A stretch of 64,000 bases of DNA from Algicoccus sp048820935. Its GTDB lineage: Bacteria; Pseudomonadota; Gammaproteobacteria; Burkholderiales; Burkholderiaceae_B. This document shows positions 1-8,830 of the stretch, in pieces; within the stretch, counting starts at the first letter, position 1; each line of letters opens with the position of its first letter. The position numbers and the translations under genes were made by a program. The stretch covers positions 1 through 64,000 of the forward strand of contig NZ_JBMERD010000009.1 in NCBI RefSeq assembly GCF_048820935.1, written 5' to 3'. The notes below the pieces were generated by a model. The model saw only the letters and a list, made by a program, of their open reading frames with translations. It did no database searches and was not told the origin of the DNA.

Positions 1-1
1 T

Positions 2-745
2 CCGAACCTTGGAGCTGGGCACGCTGAATCCAACTTAAAGAAAGAAACAGAACAAGGTACGTCAAAGAAAGTCGCAACACACTGCTACAACGCGATCTCC
101 AACTGGAAGGTTTATCACTTTCATGACACCAGCGACACAGCTGGAATCAAGCGTCAGAGTTCAGTACATGACAACAGTTATCTGCGAATGGATGCCTCCA
201 ACCTAGCTGCATTTTTATTACGTCTACAAAACGAAGAACCTGCAGCCTATAACCAAATTCGTAAAACAGTTCGGTTAGCTATCCCTTTTTTTGATGATTT
301 TGTCCTGAAACCTACCATTTTGCCCAGTGAAGAACAACAGGTGCGCTTACTGTGGAAACAACTGGGCAATGATTATGCGCTTTGGCCTAGTCAACTCTCT
401 GACGGATCACTGCGCTTTATTTGCTTAGTCACCGCTTTGCTACAGCCAAATCCTCCAACCACCATCATTATCGATGAACCTGAGCTGGGTTTGCACCCCT
501 ATGCGATCACCTTGCTCGGTGCACTAATTCGTTCGACTGCTACACAAACTCAGGTTATCGTGTCCACTCAGTCTATCGGTTTACTTAATGAGTTCGATCT
601 AAATGATTTAATCATTGTCGATAGGGAAGATGGTGGTTCGGTATTTAGACGTCTGGATGAAAACGACTTCACAACATGGCTCGAAGACTATTCCGTTGGA
701 GAGTTGTGGCAAAAGAACATCCTGGGCGGGAGACCTTCACGATGA
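2..745 (+). CDS. AAA-family ATPase, C-terminal part (truncated by window edge)
   Basis: The frame is open from the first bases of the window, so the ATG at 188 is internal and the true start lies outside. The visible part is the C-terminal half of an ABC/SMC-like AAA ATPase (AAA_21 type): an ABC-signature-like LSDGS, a Walker B strand IIIDEPELGLHP, and a VSTQS segment where many relatives have a His switch. The Walker A motif must lie upstream of the window. The stop overlaps the start of the DUF4276 gene by four bases (ATGA), so the two are almost certainly translated together. Such ATPases partnered with a small nuclease-like protein are typical of phage-defence modules; that role is inferred from family and context. 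Confidence 0.8.
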   Translation, partial: PNLGAGHAESNLKKETEQGTSKKVATHCYNAISNWKVYHFHDTSDTAGIKRQSSVHDNSYLRMDASNLAAFLLRLQNEEPAAYNQIRKTVRLAIPFFDDFVLKPTILPSEEQQVRLLWKQLGNDYALWPSQLSDGSLRFICLVTALLQPNPPTTIIIDEPELGLHPYAITLLGALIRSTATQTQVIVSTQSIGLLNEFDLNDLIIVDREDGGSVFRRLDENDFTTWLEDYSVGELWQKNILGGRPSR

Positions 746-1404
746 TCAGAGTACATGTGATTTGTGAAGGGCAAACCGAGGAAATGTTCGTCAAGGAACT
801 ACTGCAACCCGCACTTACACCAAAAGGTGTTTTATTAATACCTGCTCTTGTGGGTAGGCCTGGACATAAAGGAGGTAATTTCAAATTTGGACGCCTTTAT
901 GTTGATATTGAAAAGCGTCTACTAGGCGATAAAACTAGTTTCTGCACTACATTTTTTGATTACTACGGTCTACCTCAGTCATTTCCGGGCAAACACGCTG
1001 GCACCAATTACACTGATATAGCAAAAAAAGCTGAAACAGTACAACAAGCAATGATCGAGGAATTAACAAAAAAACTAGGAGTCGACCCTATGCGTCGTTT
1101 CATTCCTTTTGTACAAATGTATGACTTCGAAGCGTTGCTTTTCAGCAGTCCTAACGCTTTTGCTAGGGGTATTGATAAGGAAGAGTTGGAACCACAGCTG
1201 AGTAAAATTGCAAATCAATTTGAAACTCCAGAGCACATTAACAATAGTTATAAAACTGCACCCAGCAAGCGCATCGAAGCCTTGATACCTGATTACCAAA
1301 AACCAATACTTGGAATCCTAGCAGCTTTGGAAATTGGTCTTAATGCTATGCGAGACAATTGCCCGTTATTCAATAATTGGCTGACTAAACTCGAGGCGTT
1401 ATAA
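742..1404 (+). CDS. DUF4276 family protein, Toprim-like partner of the ATPase
   Basis: 220 residues starting at the ATG that overlaps the ATPase stop (ATGA); a longer in-frame start at 676 would sit deep inside the ATPase gene and is unlikely. The N-terminal strand VHVICEGQTEEMFVKELL has the conserved Glu of a Toprim-like fold, and FVQMYDFEALLF around residue 130 has an acidic DFE pair, which together resemble the metal-binding layout of OLD-type Toprim nucleases. The DUF4276 assignment comes from memory of the family and the EGQTEE start. The pair recalls ATPase/Toprim defence systems such as OLD-like systems and PARIS, but this exact pair is not one I can name. No third gene follows. Confidence 0.75.
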   Translation: MIRVHVICEGQTEEMFVKELLQPALTPKGVLLIPALVGRPGHKGGNFKFGRLYVDIEKRLLGDKTSFCTTFFDYYGLPQSFPGKHAGTNYTDIAKKAETVQQAMIEELTKKLGVDPMRRFIPFVQMYDFEALLFSSPNAFARGIDKEELEPQLSKIANQFETPEHINNSYKTAPSKRIEALIPDYQKPILGILAALEIGLNAMRDNCPLFNNWLTKLEAL

Positions 1405-1423
1405 GGTGTAAACTCAACACTAA

Positions 1424-1525
1424 AATGATTATTTTCTCAAAAAAATCAAACTACTCGACGATGATTCAACTAATGCTGTGGAATTTAAAGATGGCGAAAT
1501 TGTATTACGCCAACCATACCCTTGA
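1424..1525 (+). other. Orphan coding-like tail, possible gene remnant
   Basis: Between the DUF4276 stop and dusA there is an open stretch of 33 codons with no start codon, bounded upstream by TAA at 1421 and ending in TGA at 1523. Its translation (LLDDDSTNAVEFKDGEIVLR and a short tail) has the composition of a real protein C-terminus. It may be a remnant of a third module gene or of a gene broken when the module inserted. It is too short to identify. Confidence 0.25.
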
Positions 1526-1562
1526 TCTACGCAATACATTTTAAATGTGCGTCAAACAGACT

Positions 1563-2543
1563 TCAAGCTTGCTTCAAGGTCTCCCACGCTTGGGTTAACA
1601 AATTTGCATCATTAAGATCTAACAAGCTGTTGTCTGAAAGCGTGCGACGCCATTGTCGTGCACCTCGACGACCAAGCGGCCAGTCTAATAACGGTTTGAC
1701 GACGACGCGAAGTGGTACGCCATACGTGATTTGCTCATATGCATACTGGACCATGGCCTCAACAATCTTATCTTCATCCGGCATGGCATCGATATGACCC
1801 ATGGCAACAGACAATTGCGCCAGAATCGCCGGGTTGTGCCAAGCGGCTCGACCCAGCATCACCCCATCAAAACGTTTCAACTCATCCAGACAAGTTTCTA
1901 CATCGGTCAAACCACCATTCAGAATAAAACGTGCTTCTGGAAAGATCGCTTTTAGTTTTGCGGCTTCATCGTATTGCAAAGGTGGGATTTCCCGGTTTTC
2001 TTTGGGAGACAATCCGCCCAGAACAGCATGTCTAGCGTGCACAATAAAAATGCGGCAGCCAGTTTCGTACAGTTTGCCCACAAAATCCTGCAAAAAAGCA
2101 AAATCAGTCTCTCCATCCAGACCCAGGCGATGTTTGACGGTCACAGGCACACTGGTCGCATCTTGCATGGCTTTCACGCAGTCGGCCACAAGATCCGCAT
2201 CCCGCATCAAACACGCGCCAAACGCGCCTTTCTGGACTTTTAAAGACGGACAGCCGCAATTCAGATTAATTTCATCGTAGCCCCACTGTTCGCCCAACTT
2301 GGCACCCAAGGCCAGATCTTCGGGCTCACAGCCACCGAGCTGCAAAGCAACGGGTTTTTCAGCTTCATTAAATTGCAGGTGACGCTGACGATCACCGAAT
2401 TTAAGCGCACCTGTGGTGGTCATTTCAGAATACAACCAAGCACGAGGTGCAAGCAGACGATGAAAAAACCGGCAATGACGGTCTGTGACATCAATCATCG
2501 GGGCCACACACAAGGCGTGGCTATCAGCAGGTAATGACAACAT
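1563..2543 (-). CDS. dusA: tRNA-dihydrouridine(20/20a) synthase DusA
   Basis: An FMN-dependent enzyme that reduces U20/U20a in the D-loop of tRNAs using NADPH. 326 residues, the usual DusA length. The TIM-barrel start shows APMIDVTDRHCR (residues 14-25). The catalytic Cys is in NLNCGCPS (Cys98). The DusA-specific segment GLSPKENREIPPL follows VHARHAVL, which separates it from DusB and DusC. FMN phosphate-binding elements LNGGL and VMLGRAAW are present. It is the last gene of a leftward group after greB, with about 115 bp between them. Its 3' end faces the DUF4276 module, so a core/accessory boundary falls just downstream of it. Confidence 0.95.
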   Translation of the reverse strand: MLSLPADSHALCVAPMIDVTDRHCRFFHRLLAPRAWLYSEMTTTGALKFGDRQRHLQFNEAEKPVALQLGGCEPEDLALGAKLGEQWGYDEINLNCGCPSLKVQKGAFGACLMRDADLVADCVKAMQDATSVPVTVKHRLGLDGETDFAFLQDFVGKLYETGCRIFIVHARHAVLGGLSPKENREIPPLQYDEAAKLKAIFPEARFILNGGLTDVETCLDELKRFDGVMLGRAAWHNPAILAQLSVAMGHIDAMPDEDKIVEAMVQYAYEQITYGVPLRVVVKPLLDWPLGRRGARQWRRTLSDNSLLDLNDANLLTQAWETLKQA

Positions 2544-2659
2544 GTTTTAGTCTTCAAGAAAGATTCGCATCGGATAAGTCAATTTAAACCGTTGATTCAT
2601 CCGACGCACGAGAACGTGGCATTGTAGGACACTAGGCTGAGCACGACACTCGCAAACGC

Positions 2660-3148
2660 TCAAACGTCGTAACGGACTTCGGTAATTTCTAGTGTTTGCG
2701 GACCTGAAGGAGTTTGCAACGTGACTGAATCGCCCTCGCGAGCTTTCAGTAGCGCGCGTGCCACTGGCGTAATCCAACTAATGCGGTTTTGTAGAGGATC
2801 GGCCTCATCAACACCGACAATCGTAATCGTGGTGAAGGTCTCATCTTCACTCATATATTCAACGGTCGCCCCAAAAAAGACCTGATCACCATGCTGACCG
2901 GGTTGCAGATCAACCACCTCCGCAATGTCCAGACGTTTTGTTAAAAAACGCATGCGTCGATCAATTTCACGCAATCTCTTTTTACCGTAGATATAGTCAC
3001 CATTTTCAGAGCGATCGCCGTTTGACGCAGCCCAAGACACCACTTGAACCACTTCAGGGCGTTCCACATTCATCAGGTGAACCAACTCTGCACGCAAACG
3101 TTCATAGCCTGCACGCGTCATATAGTTTTTAGAGGTCGGTGATGACAT
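2660..3148 (-). CDS. greB: Transcription elongation factor GreB
   Basis: Binds the RNA polymerase secondary channel and stimulates cleavage of the backtracked transcript. The start was placed at ATG 3146-3148 because GAGGA sits 7 bases upstream; an in-frame TTG two codons earlier has no better site. 162 residues. The N-terminal coiled-coil hairpin carries the acidic tip in GDRSENGDYIYGKKRLRE, and the C-terminal FKBP-like domain runs from about residue 80 (VFFGATVEY) to the end. The tip sequence NGDYIYGK with the following basic residues favours GreB over GreA. It lies in the same orientation as dusA and the PHP gene, with 45 bp to the PHP stop. Confidence 0.93.
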   Translation of the reverse strand: MSSPTSKNYMTRAGYERLRAELVHLMNVERPEVVQVVSWAASNGDRSENGDYIYGKKRLREIDRRMRFLTKRLDIAEVVDLQPGQHGDQVFFGATVEYMSEDETFTTITIVGVDEADPLQNRISWITPVARALLKAREGDSVTLQTPSGPQTLEITEVRYDV

Positions 3149-3193
3149 CTTCAATTCCTCAGCGCAAACAAACTTCAGATATCCAGATGGATA

Positions 3194-4072
3194 CTATTTC
3201 GCATAATCGATTTTTGCCACATCCCAGACGGCTGGGATATCGGTGGGTAAAAGTGGCATCGAACCCAAGTCATAGCGCCCTTCTTTGGGTCCATGAAAAT
3301 CTGATCCACAGGATCCATGTAAGCCATATTGCCGAGCCACGCGTTCATAGAATTCATATTCATTGGGATGATGACTACCCGTATAAATCTCAATCCCACA
3401 ACCGCCTAATGCTTGAAACTCTTTCACAAACGCATCTAGGCGTAGGCGCTCAAACTCATAACGGCCCGGGTGTGCAATCACAGCCACACCACCGGCCGAA
3501 TGTATCCAGTGTAATGCCTCACCCAAAGTTGCCCAATTCATCGGCACAGCGGCAGGTTTCCCGTCACCTAGATACTGATCAAATACGTTTTGAATGGAAC
3601 TGGCGTACCCTTGATCCACCAAATACCGTGCAAAGTGCGTACGACTAAGCATTTCAGGGTTACTCGCCAAGGCCTTTGCGCCTTCAAATGTTCCTGAAAT
3701 ACCCAGTTCTGTCAGTCGATCTGCAATGGACTGCCCTCGACGCAATCGACCTGAACGATTATGCGCCAAGCCTTCGACTAAAACGGAATGGGTCTCATCC
3801 ACACCCAAACCCACGATGTGAACCGTGCGCCCACCCCAAGTGACTGAAATCTCAACGCCACTCAAAAAATCCATACCCAAATCATGCGCTGTCTCGCGCG
3901 CTTGCGCAATTCCACGAATCTCATCATGATCCGTTAAAGCCCAGAGATCAACGCCCTGTGAGGCTGCGCGTCGAGCGACGTCAGGTGGCGACAATACGCC
4001 ATCTGAAATTGTCGAATGACAGTGTAAATCGACTTTGGTATAGGGTTTTTGAAGTGAGCGCTCGTTTGACAA
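3194..4072 (-). CDS. rnm: PHP-domain phosphoesterase, RNase AM / 3',5'-nucleoside bisphosphate phosphatase
   Basis: 292 residues, matching the E. coli YciV (RNase AM) length. Metal ligands are visible: VDLHCHSTISDG (HxH), ALTDHDEIRG, GVEIS (Glu), AHPGRY and SDFHGP near the C-terminus, the full PHP set. Characterised relatives remove 5'-terminal nucleotides from short RNAs and mature 5' ends of rRNA, and hydrolyse 3',5'-bisphosphonucleotides. The start is a TTG at 4070-4072, chosen because CGGAG lies 6 bases upstream and no ATG is available near the conserved N-terminus. It sits 20 bp downstream of the alpha/beta hydrolase gene, which suggests co-transcription. The exact substrate is assigned by family only. 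Confidence 0.85.
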   Translation of the reverse strand: MSNERSLQKPYTKVDLHCHSTISDGVLSPPDVARRAASQGVDLWALTDHDEIRGIAQARETAHDLGMDFLSGVEISVTWGGRTVHIVGLGVDETHSVLVEGLAHNRSGRLRRGQSIADRLTELGISGTFEGAKALASNPEMLSRTHFARYLVDQGYASSIQNVFDQYLGDGKPAAVPMNWATLGEALHWIHSAGGVAVIAHPGRYEFERLRLDAFVKEFQALGGCGIEIYTGSHHPNEYEFYERVARQYGLHGSCGSDFHGPKEGRYDLGSMPLLPTDIPAVWDVAKIDYAK

Positions 4073-4092
4073 TCAATACTCCGAAATTAGTT

Positions 4093-5019
4093 TTAAACCA
4101 AGAATGATTCCAATAAATCAATCTCATGATCTTTAAGAAGGCTAGGTGCATGACCCACCCCTTCAATACTACGAACTTGTGTGCGTGCATTACTGGCTTG
4201 CATACGCGCAACCGATTCAGCGGTTAACAAATCAGACTCAACACCATGCAACACCAGAATATCTGAGGTGATTTTGCTATAGACATGCCAGAGGTACTCT
4301 TCACCTTTGGCCATCATTTCAGGCGTCATCCCCGCAAAACCCATCGCAATGTTCGGATCGTAATGCTTGATCCAGTGGCCATCTTTTTGCACAAAATAAT
4401 GTCGTGTAAACATTTCCCATTGTTCATCTGTTTGTAGACCAAACGATTGGGCTGTTTGTCGCATATACGCCAGCCCTTCTTCAAAGCTGTCGTATTGTGT
4501 AAGGTCACCTAAATAGGCACCAATTCGTGCCAGTGATTCGGGTTCAACACGAGGCCCTACGTCATTAAGCACTAGACGAGTAATGGGCACCACCGAATCT
4601 GGAATACTGGCAGTTAAACGGGCTGGTGGCACAGGTGCTTTGCCGCTTTGTGCTTTGGCAACCAACGCACTGTAAACCATGGCAATGAGTCCACCCATAG
4701 AGGTTCCCACCCAATTCAGCGTTTTAGGTTGCAAGCGACCGATCAAACTCACCATATCAGCTGCATACTGAGGCACCTGATAACCCGCTGGGTTCACCAA
4801 CCAATCGGACAAACCACGACCCACGACATCAGGACACACCACTCGGAAACGCTTAGACAGTCGCTTGGCCACCTCATCAAAATCCCGTCCATTTCTAGTC
4901 AAACCGTGCACACACAGCAATACATCGGGATTGTCCGGATCACCCCAGTCGTAATAAGCCATTTGATGGATACCTGTTGGGCTGCTGCAGGCAATTGATT
5001 CAACTCGGGGTGCACTCAT
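4093..5019 (-). CDS. Alpha/beta hydrolase
   Basis: 308 residues with an intact alpha/beta-hydrolase fold: oxyanion-side motif LLCVHGLTRNG (about residue 37), nucleophile elbow GTSMGG (Ser about residue 107), an acid candidate in LVLHGVESDLL, and the catalytic His in GVGHAPSL near the C-terminus. A cap insert lies between the nucleophile and the acid. The substrate is not evident; relatives next to PHP genes in Burkholderiales are annotated only as hydrolases. It is first of the leftward group with the PHP gene and greB. No signal peptide, so probably cytoplasmic. Confidence 0.85.
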   Translation of the reverse strand: MSAPRVESIACSSPTGIHQMAYYDWGDPDNPDVLLCVHGLTRNGRDFDEVAKRLSKRFRVVCPDVVGRGLSDWLVNPAGYQVPQYAADMVSLIGRLQPKTLNWVGTSMGGLIAMVYSALVAKAQSGKAPVPPARLTASIPDSVVPITRLVLNDVGPRVEPESLARIGAYLGDLTQYDSFEEGLAYMRQTAQSFGLQTDEQWEMFTRHYFVQKDGHWIKHYDPNIAMGFAGMTPEMMAKGEEYLWHVYSKITSDILVLHGVESDLLTAESVARMQASNARTQVRSIEGVGHAPSLLKDHEIDLLESFLV

Positions 5020-5058
5020 GATGTCTCCTTCAGGGTGTGTTTTCTAAATATGATCAGT

Positions 5059-7893
5059 TCATTTTAGGGCATTGACCGGCTTCTGATCATGCCAGTAGCG
5101 TTTTCTGACTTGTCGGGCTGTGCGTACGACTAAGCCAGACGCATCTGAGTTGACTTCAATCGCCCCATCCTGGGCGCTCACCCACGTCCGTACACCCTGC
5201 TCTTTCCAGCGCTGAATTACCTTGGGATGCGGGTGTCCGAATCGATTGTGATGGCCAGCTTGCGCAATCGCATGCCGAGCCTTCAGTGCCTGTATCCATT
5301 GCAGTGCTGAACTGCTGATAGAACCATGGTGCGACATGAGTACCACATCGGTTTTAGGTACGGGCTGTCCTATTTCACATGCATCGCTTGTATGCTCAAG
5401 CAATGGTTTTGGATGTTTGCCTTTGAGTTTCACTTTAGGGATTCCCTCTCGTTTATCTTTGCTCTTTTGTGAGGTTTGCCTAACGGACTGCTTCGGATGT
5501 GTTGCACAAGCTGCAGGTTGATTTTGAGTTCGAGTTTGCGCTGTTTGTTTACGTTGGCCTTTACCTTTCTTTTGATGTCTTGAACGCTTGGGTGTTTTTT
5601 GAGTTGTTCGAGTTGTTTGAACCTCTTGGACTAATTGTTTTTCTGTTTGCGCATCAATATCACCTGGAAGCAGCGCAGAATGCCAGCGACCACTGATCCG
5701 CAGCACACAGCTGCAGCGATTTCGTTGTGCACCTTCAAGCGTGTGGTTGGCGCAATCACTGCGTGGTGCAAGCATTTGAAACTGCACACCATCATATTCC
5801 CAAAACTGACCGGCCCGACAAGCGCGATAAACCATGGGATGCAGTCCTGAACCCCATAATTGTTTAATTTCACGGGTTTTCTGTAGGGTGGCGAGTCCGC
5901 CTACGTGATCTAGATCAGGATGAGAAATCACCACATCATCTAAGCTTCGGATTCCCATAGCTTTTAGCTGAGGCAACACAATATTTTGGACGGCGTCCGA
6001 CTCGCCATGTTGCCAACCCGTATCGTACAGAACCTGATGCTGCGCTGTTTCAATCAATACAGATTCACCCTGCCCGAGATCGAAGGCCGTTAGCCGCCAG
6101 CCACCCGTTTCAGGATGTGTTGGATGCCAACACAATTGCGGCAACAATAACAACCAAGCGGTATGCCGACTCAAACCCACTGGCAGGCACAAAGCCAAGC
6201 CAACACCTAGGACACTTAACAGCACCCAACCGATCGGCGCTTGTGTGACATCCATCGTCGAAGGGATTGTTTGAACAAGCCAATGGACAGGTGCAAATCC
6301 AATTACGGCCAAAGCATGCACAAGTTGTCCCAAGGGCTCCAAGCTCGACAAAGGCAAACCAAAGCCTGCGACCACAGCACTCAAGAACGCCAATCCTAAT
6401 GCAGCCGGTGTCACCACGGCTCCAACCCAAGGAATCGCCCATAGATTGGTCAGCACGCTGATGACACTCACTTGCGGAAATATCCAAGCCAGCAGCGGTA
6501 AAGTCGCCAGCGTTAAAACACATTGAAACCGCAACAAGCATAAAAATGAACGGTTCACTTGTTTTGTGCGCCACCACGCCAGCAAATCAGTCCGTTTTTG
6601 ACGGCACCAGAACCATACAGTTTGGTCAAAGCTTGTTTGTTGGATCGAATGACCGGGCTGATCTAGTTGAGCTGGCTGGGTAGATAGAAGTTCAGGTCTG
6701 CGTTTTTTAACATTGGCCTGAAAAGCCAAGCCCATCGCAAGCAGTGCCAAGACAGCCGTAAACGACAGCCACAATCCATGCGCCAAGATGGCATGTGGCT
6801 CCAGCACCGTAATCGCAAACAAAGCAATGCCTAATGCATCACTGGTTCGAAGACGAAATCGACCCAATAAAGACAGACTCACTGTTGCGAGCATTAAAAA
6901 TGTGCGTCGCGCCGACAACCCCCAACCCGCCAGTAAGCAATACACCAGCGCACACAAAAGCCCTGTTAAAACCGAAACTGATCGCCTAGAGAATCGCTGC
7001 GTGATCGCTTGCCCATGCCAGCGCAGATGATCAAACAGAAATCCTGCAAACAACCCACCCAAAGAAGCCACGAGCGACACATGGGTTCCACTGATGGCCA
7101 CCAAATGAGAAATCCCAGCGTTTGCAAACCACTGCCATTGCCCAGTGTCTATCCCTTGCTGATCTCCAAACACCAGCGCAATCAGAACACCCGCATACGT
7201 TTTTCCCCCAAGCACGGTTTGCATCGATGCGATTAGTTTGGCACGTAAAGCCTCCAGCCAACTGCCCAGTGTGGGGGTTAGCCCAATGGCAAGCAGTTTG
7301 GCAGCTCCCCTCACCCTTGCTTGCGCATAAATTTGTTTGGCATACAGTTGCTGCTGCGCATCGTCACCATAAAAGTTGAGATGCCCGTGTGGCGCACGCC
7401 AGTTCAACCGAGATGACCAACGTTGCCCCACACGGATCACTTGCGCACAATCTCGCACACATGCATCAAACCATGTCACCCAGACTTGTCGATCCACCAT
7501 GACTTTGGGGCCTTGTTCGATGAGCACAAGTGCTTTGACTTGTGCCGTGAACCCTTGGCCCGATTGCACTGGCAAACCAATGACGACGTACTGCGCTGAC
7601 GTTGTCTGATTATCGAGCGCTAAAGGCAAGCGACGTAGCAAATCGCGATGACCCTGCAAACCCGTCCATGCACAGGCAAGCACCGCAATCGATATCAAAC
7701 GCAGCCACCAGAGGCCACTTGTAATTGCAAGCGTTTCAGTCTTTTGCGCTAAACCGGTTCGTGCACTCCACCCCAAAACGCCCAATGCAAAGACCGCCAT
7801 ACCAAGTAATAAGGGCATGGGCAACAACTCTGTCTGTACTTGTGCAATAACTAGACCCAGCAGCCAAGCCAGCGCCAACACCGCAAGTGGCAT
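5059..7893 (-). CDS. comEC: DNA internalisation competence protein ComEC/Rec2
   Basis: An inner-membrane channel for single-stranded DNA uptake in natural transformation. 944 residues, longer than the usual 750-850. Order: N-terminal transmembrane helices with a soluble DUF4131/OB region, the Competence domain (from about residue 220, including AISGTHVSL), many membrane helices, then a C-terminal metallo-beta-lactamase domain with SHPDLDHVGG and the late motif SHHGS. Between LPGDID and VVLMSHHGS lies a Lys/Arg/Gln/Thr-rich insertion of roughly 90 residues (DNA about 5370-5635) that is not part of the domain core. Its neighbours tatD, lolD and lolC are the standard betaproteobacterial context. 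The reading frame is intact throughout, so the gene appears functional. Confidence 0.93.
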   Translation of the reverse strand: MPLAVLALAWLLGLVIAQVQTELLPMPLLLGMAVFALGVLGWSARTGLAQKTETLAITSGLWWLRLISIAVLACAWTGLQGHRDLLRRLPLALDNQTTSAQYVVIGLPVQSGQGFTAQVKALVLIEQGPKVMVDRQVWVTWFDACVRDCAQVIRVGQRWSSRLNWRAPHGHLNFYGDDAQQQLYAKQIYAQARVRGAAKLLAIGLTPTLGSWLEALRAKLIASMQTVLGGKTYAGVLIALVFGDQQGIDTGQWQWFANAGISHLVAISGTHVSLVASLGGLFAGFLFDHLRWHGQAITQRFSRRSVSVLTGLLCALVYCLLAGWGLSARRTFLMLATVSLSLLGRFRLRTSDALGIALFAITVLEPHAILAHGLWLSFTAVLALLAMGLAFQANVKKRRPELLSTQPAQLDQPGHSIQQTSFDQTVWFWCRQKRTDLLAWWRTKQVNRSFLCLLRFQCVLTLATLPLLAWIFPQVSVISVLTNLWAIPWVGAVVTPAALGLAFLSAVVAGFGLPLSSLEPLGQLVHALAVIGFAPVHWLVQTIPSTMDVTQAPIGWVLLSVLGVGLALCLPVGLSRHTAWLLLLPQLCWHPTHPETGGWRLTAFDLGQGESVLIETAQHQVLYDTGWQHGESDAVQNIVLPQLKAMGIRSLDDVVISHPDLDHVGGLATLQKTREIKQLWGSGLHPMVYRACRAGQFWEYDGVQFQMLAPRSDCANHTLEGAQRNRCSCVLRISGRWHSALLPGDIDAQTEKQLVQEVQTTRTTQKTPKRSRHQKKGKGQRKQTAQTRTQNQPAACATHPKQSVRQTSQKSKDKREGIPKVKLKGKHPKPLLEHTSDACEIGQPVPKTDVVLMSHHGSISSSALQWIQALKARHAIAQAGHHNRFGHPHPKVIQRWKEQGVRTWVSAQDGAIEVNSDASGLVVRTARQVRKRYWHDQKPVNALK

Positions 7894-8005
7894 TTCCCGC
7901 CATACCCAAAAAACCTAAGAGCTGCCAGTGTGCCGTTTGATTTTGTTTAGACGTGGATGAATGTGGACCAATATCTATGCGGAATTACCGCTATTTTGTG
8001 ACTAA

Positions 8006-8830
8006 CTACTTAGCACACCATAGCGCACGAGCTTTGGGTAGGACACGGCAAGCATTGGTCGTCGTTTGTCGCAAAATGGTGGCTTCATCACACTCTCGCA
8101 ATTGGGCCAGCACTTGTGCCATTTGTGCAATTTCAGCGGGTTCGTTACGGGCACCCGAACCTAACCAGGCTGGGGAAATGTCAGGCGCATCGGTTTCCAA
8201 CACCCAGGCAGTCAATGGCAGTTGGGTCACAAGGCGACGAATTTGTAACGCACGATCAAACGTCATGGCACCACCTGCACCCAACACAAATCCTAAATCC
8301 AGAAATTGCTGTGCTTGCTGAAAGCTGCCATTAAAGGCATGCGCAATCCCACCGGGTGATCCCAGCCGGCGCAACCACTTTAAGAGTTCATCTTGCGACT
8401 TTCTGACATGCAATAAAACGGGCAGATCAAATGCTTTTGCAAGCTTTAACTGTTCTTGATAAAACACCAGCTGTTTGTCTCGTTCAGCGCCTTGTGAGAT
8501 TTCAGGCACAAAAAAATCCAAACCAATTTCACCAATTGCGACTAAATTCGGATCATCACGATGTGTCTCTAAAAACTCACGCATACGCACCAGATCATCA
8601 GCCTGTGCATAACGAACGAACATGGGATGAATACCAATTGCGTAAGCACCACCCTGAACCTGTACAGCCAAGTCTCGTACCGTCGTGAAATTCGAAACTT
8701 CCACCGCTGGAATCAAGATCCCAGTGACACCTTTCGAATAAGCACGCTCAATGACACCCTGACGATCGTGATCAAACTCACGCGCATCCAAATGACAGTG
8801 GGTATCAATGAGTGGTGGCGCTGTTTTCAT
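8006..8830 (-). CDS. tatD: TatD family metal-dependent deoxyribonuclease
   Basis: An amidohydrolase-fold Mg-dependent 3'-5' exonuclease implicated in DNA repair. The start at ATG 8828-8830 (MKTAPPLIDTHCHLDA) places the HxH metal motif at the usual N-terminal position; an upstream in-frame start at 8866 would add 12 residues lying inside lolD. About 274 residues. Other metal-site segments are IGEIGLDFF (Glu), LLHVRKS, IAHAFNGS and ETDAPDISP (Asp). Its start overlaps the 3' end of lolD by about 26 bp, so they are translated from one message. comEC follows after a gap of about 110 bp. Confidence 0.92.
   Translation of the reverse strand: MKTAPPLIDTHCHLDAREFDHDRQGVIERAYSKGVTGILIPAVEVSNFTTVRDLAVQVQGGAYAIGIHPMFVRYAQADDLVRMREFLETHRDDPNLVAIGEIGLDFFVPEISQGAERDKQLVFYQEQLKLAKAFDLPVLLHVRKSQDELLKWLRRLGSPGGIAHAFNGSFQQAQQFLDLGFVLGAGGAMTFDRALQIRRLVTQLPLTAWVLETDAPDISPAWLGSGARNEPAEIAQMAQVLAQLRECDEATILRQTTTNACRVLPKARALWCAK

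Noticed and set aside
1..1562. Insertion sequence or integrase ends around the ATPase/DUF4276 module
   Set aside because: I saw no inverted repeats, target duplication, transposase or tRNA attachment site next to it.
1801..2280. 159-codon rightward open frame
   Set aside because: Antisense to dusA, whose motifs are complete in the other strand.
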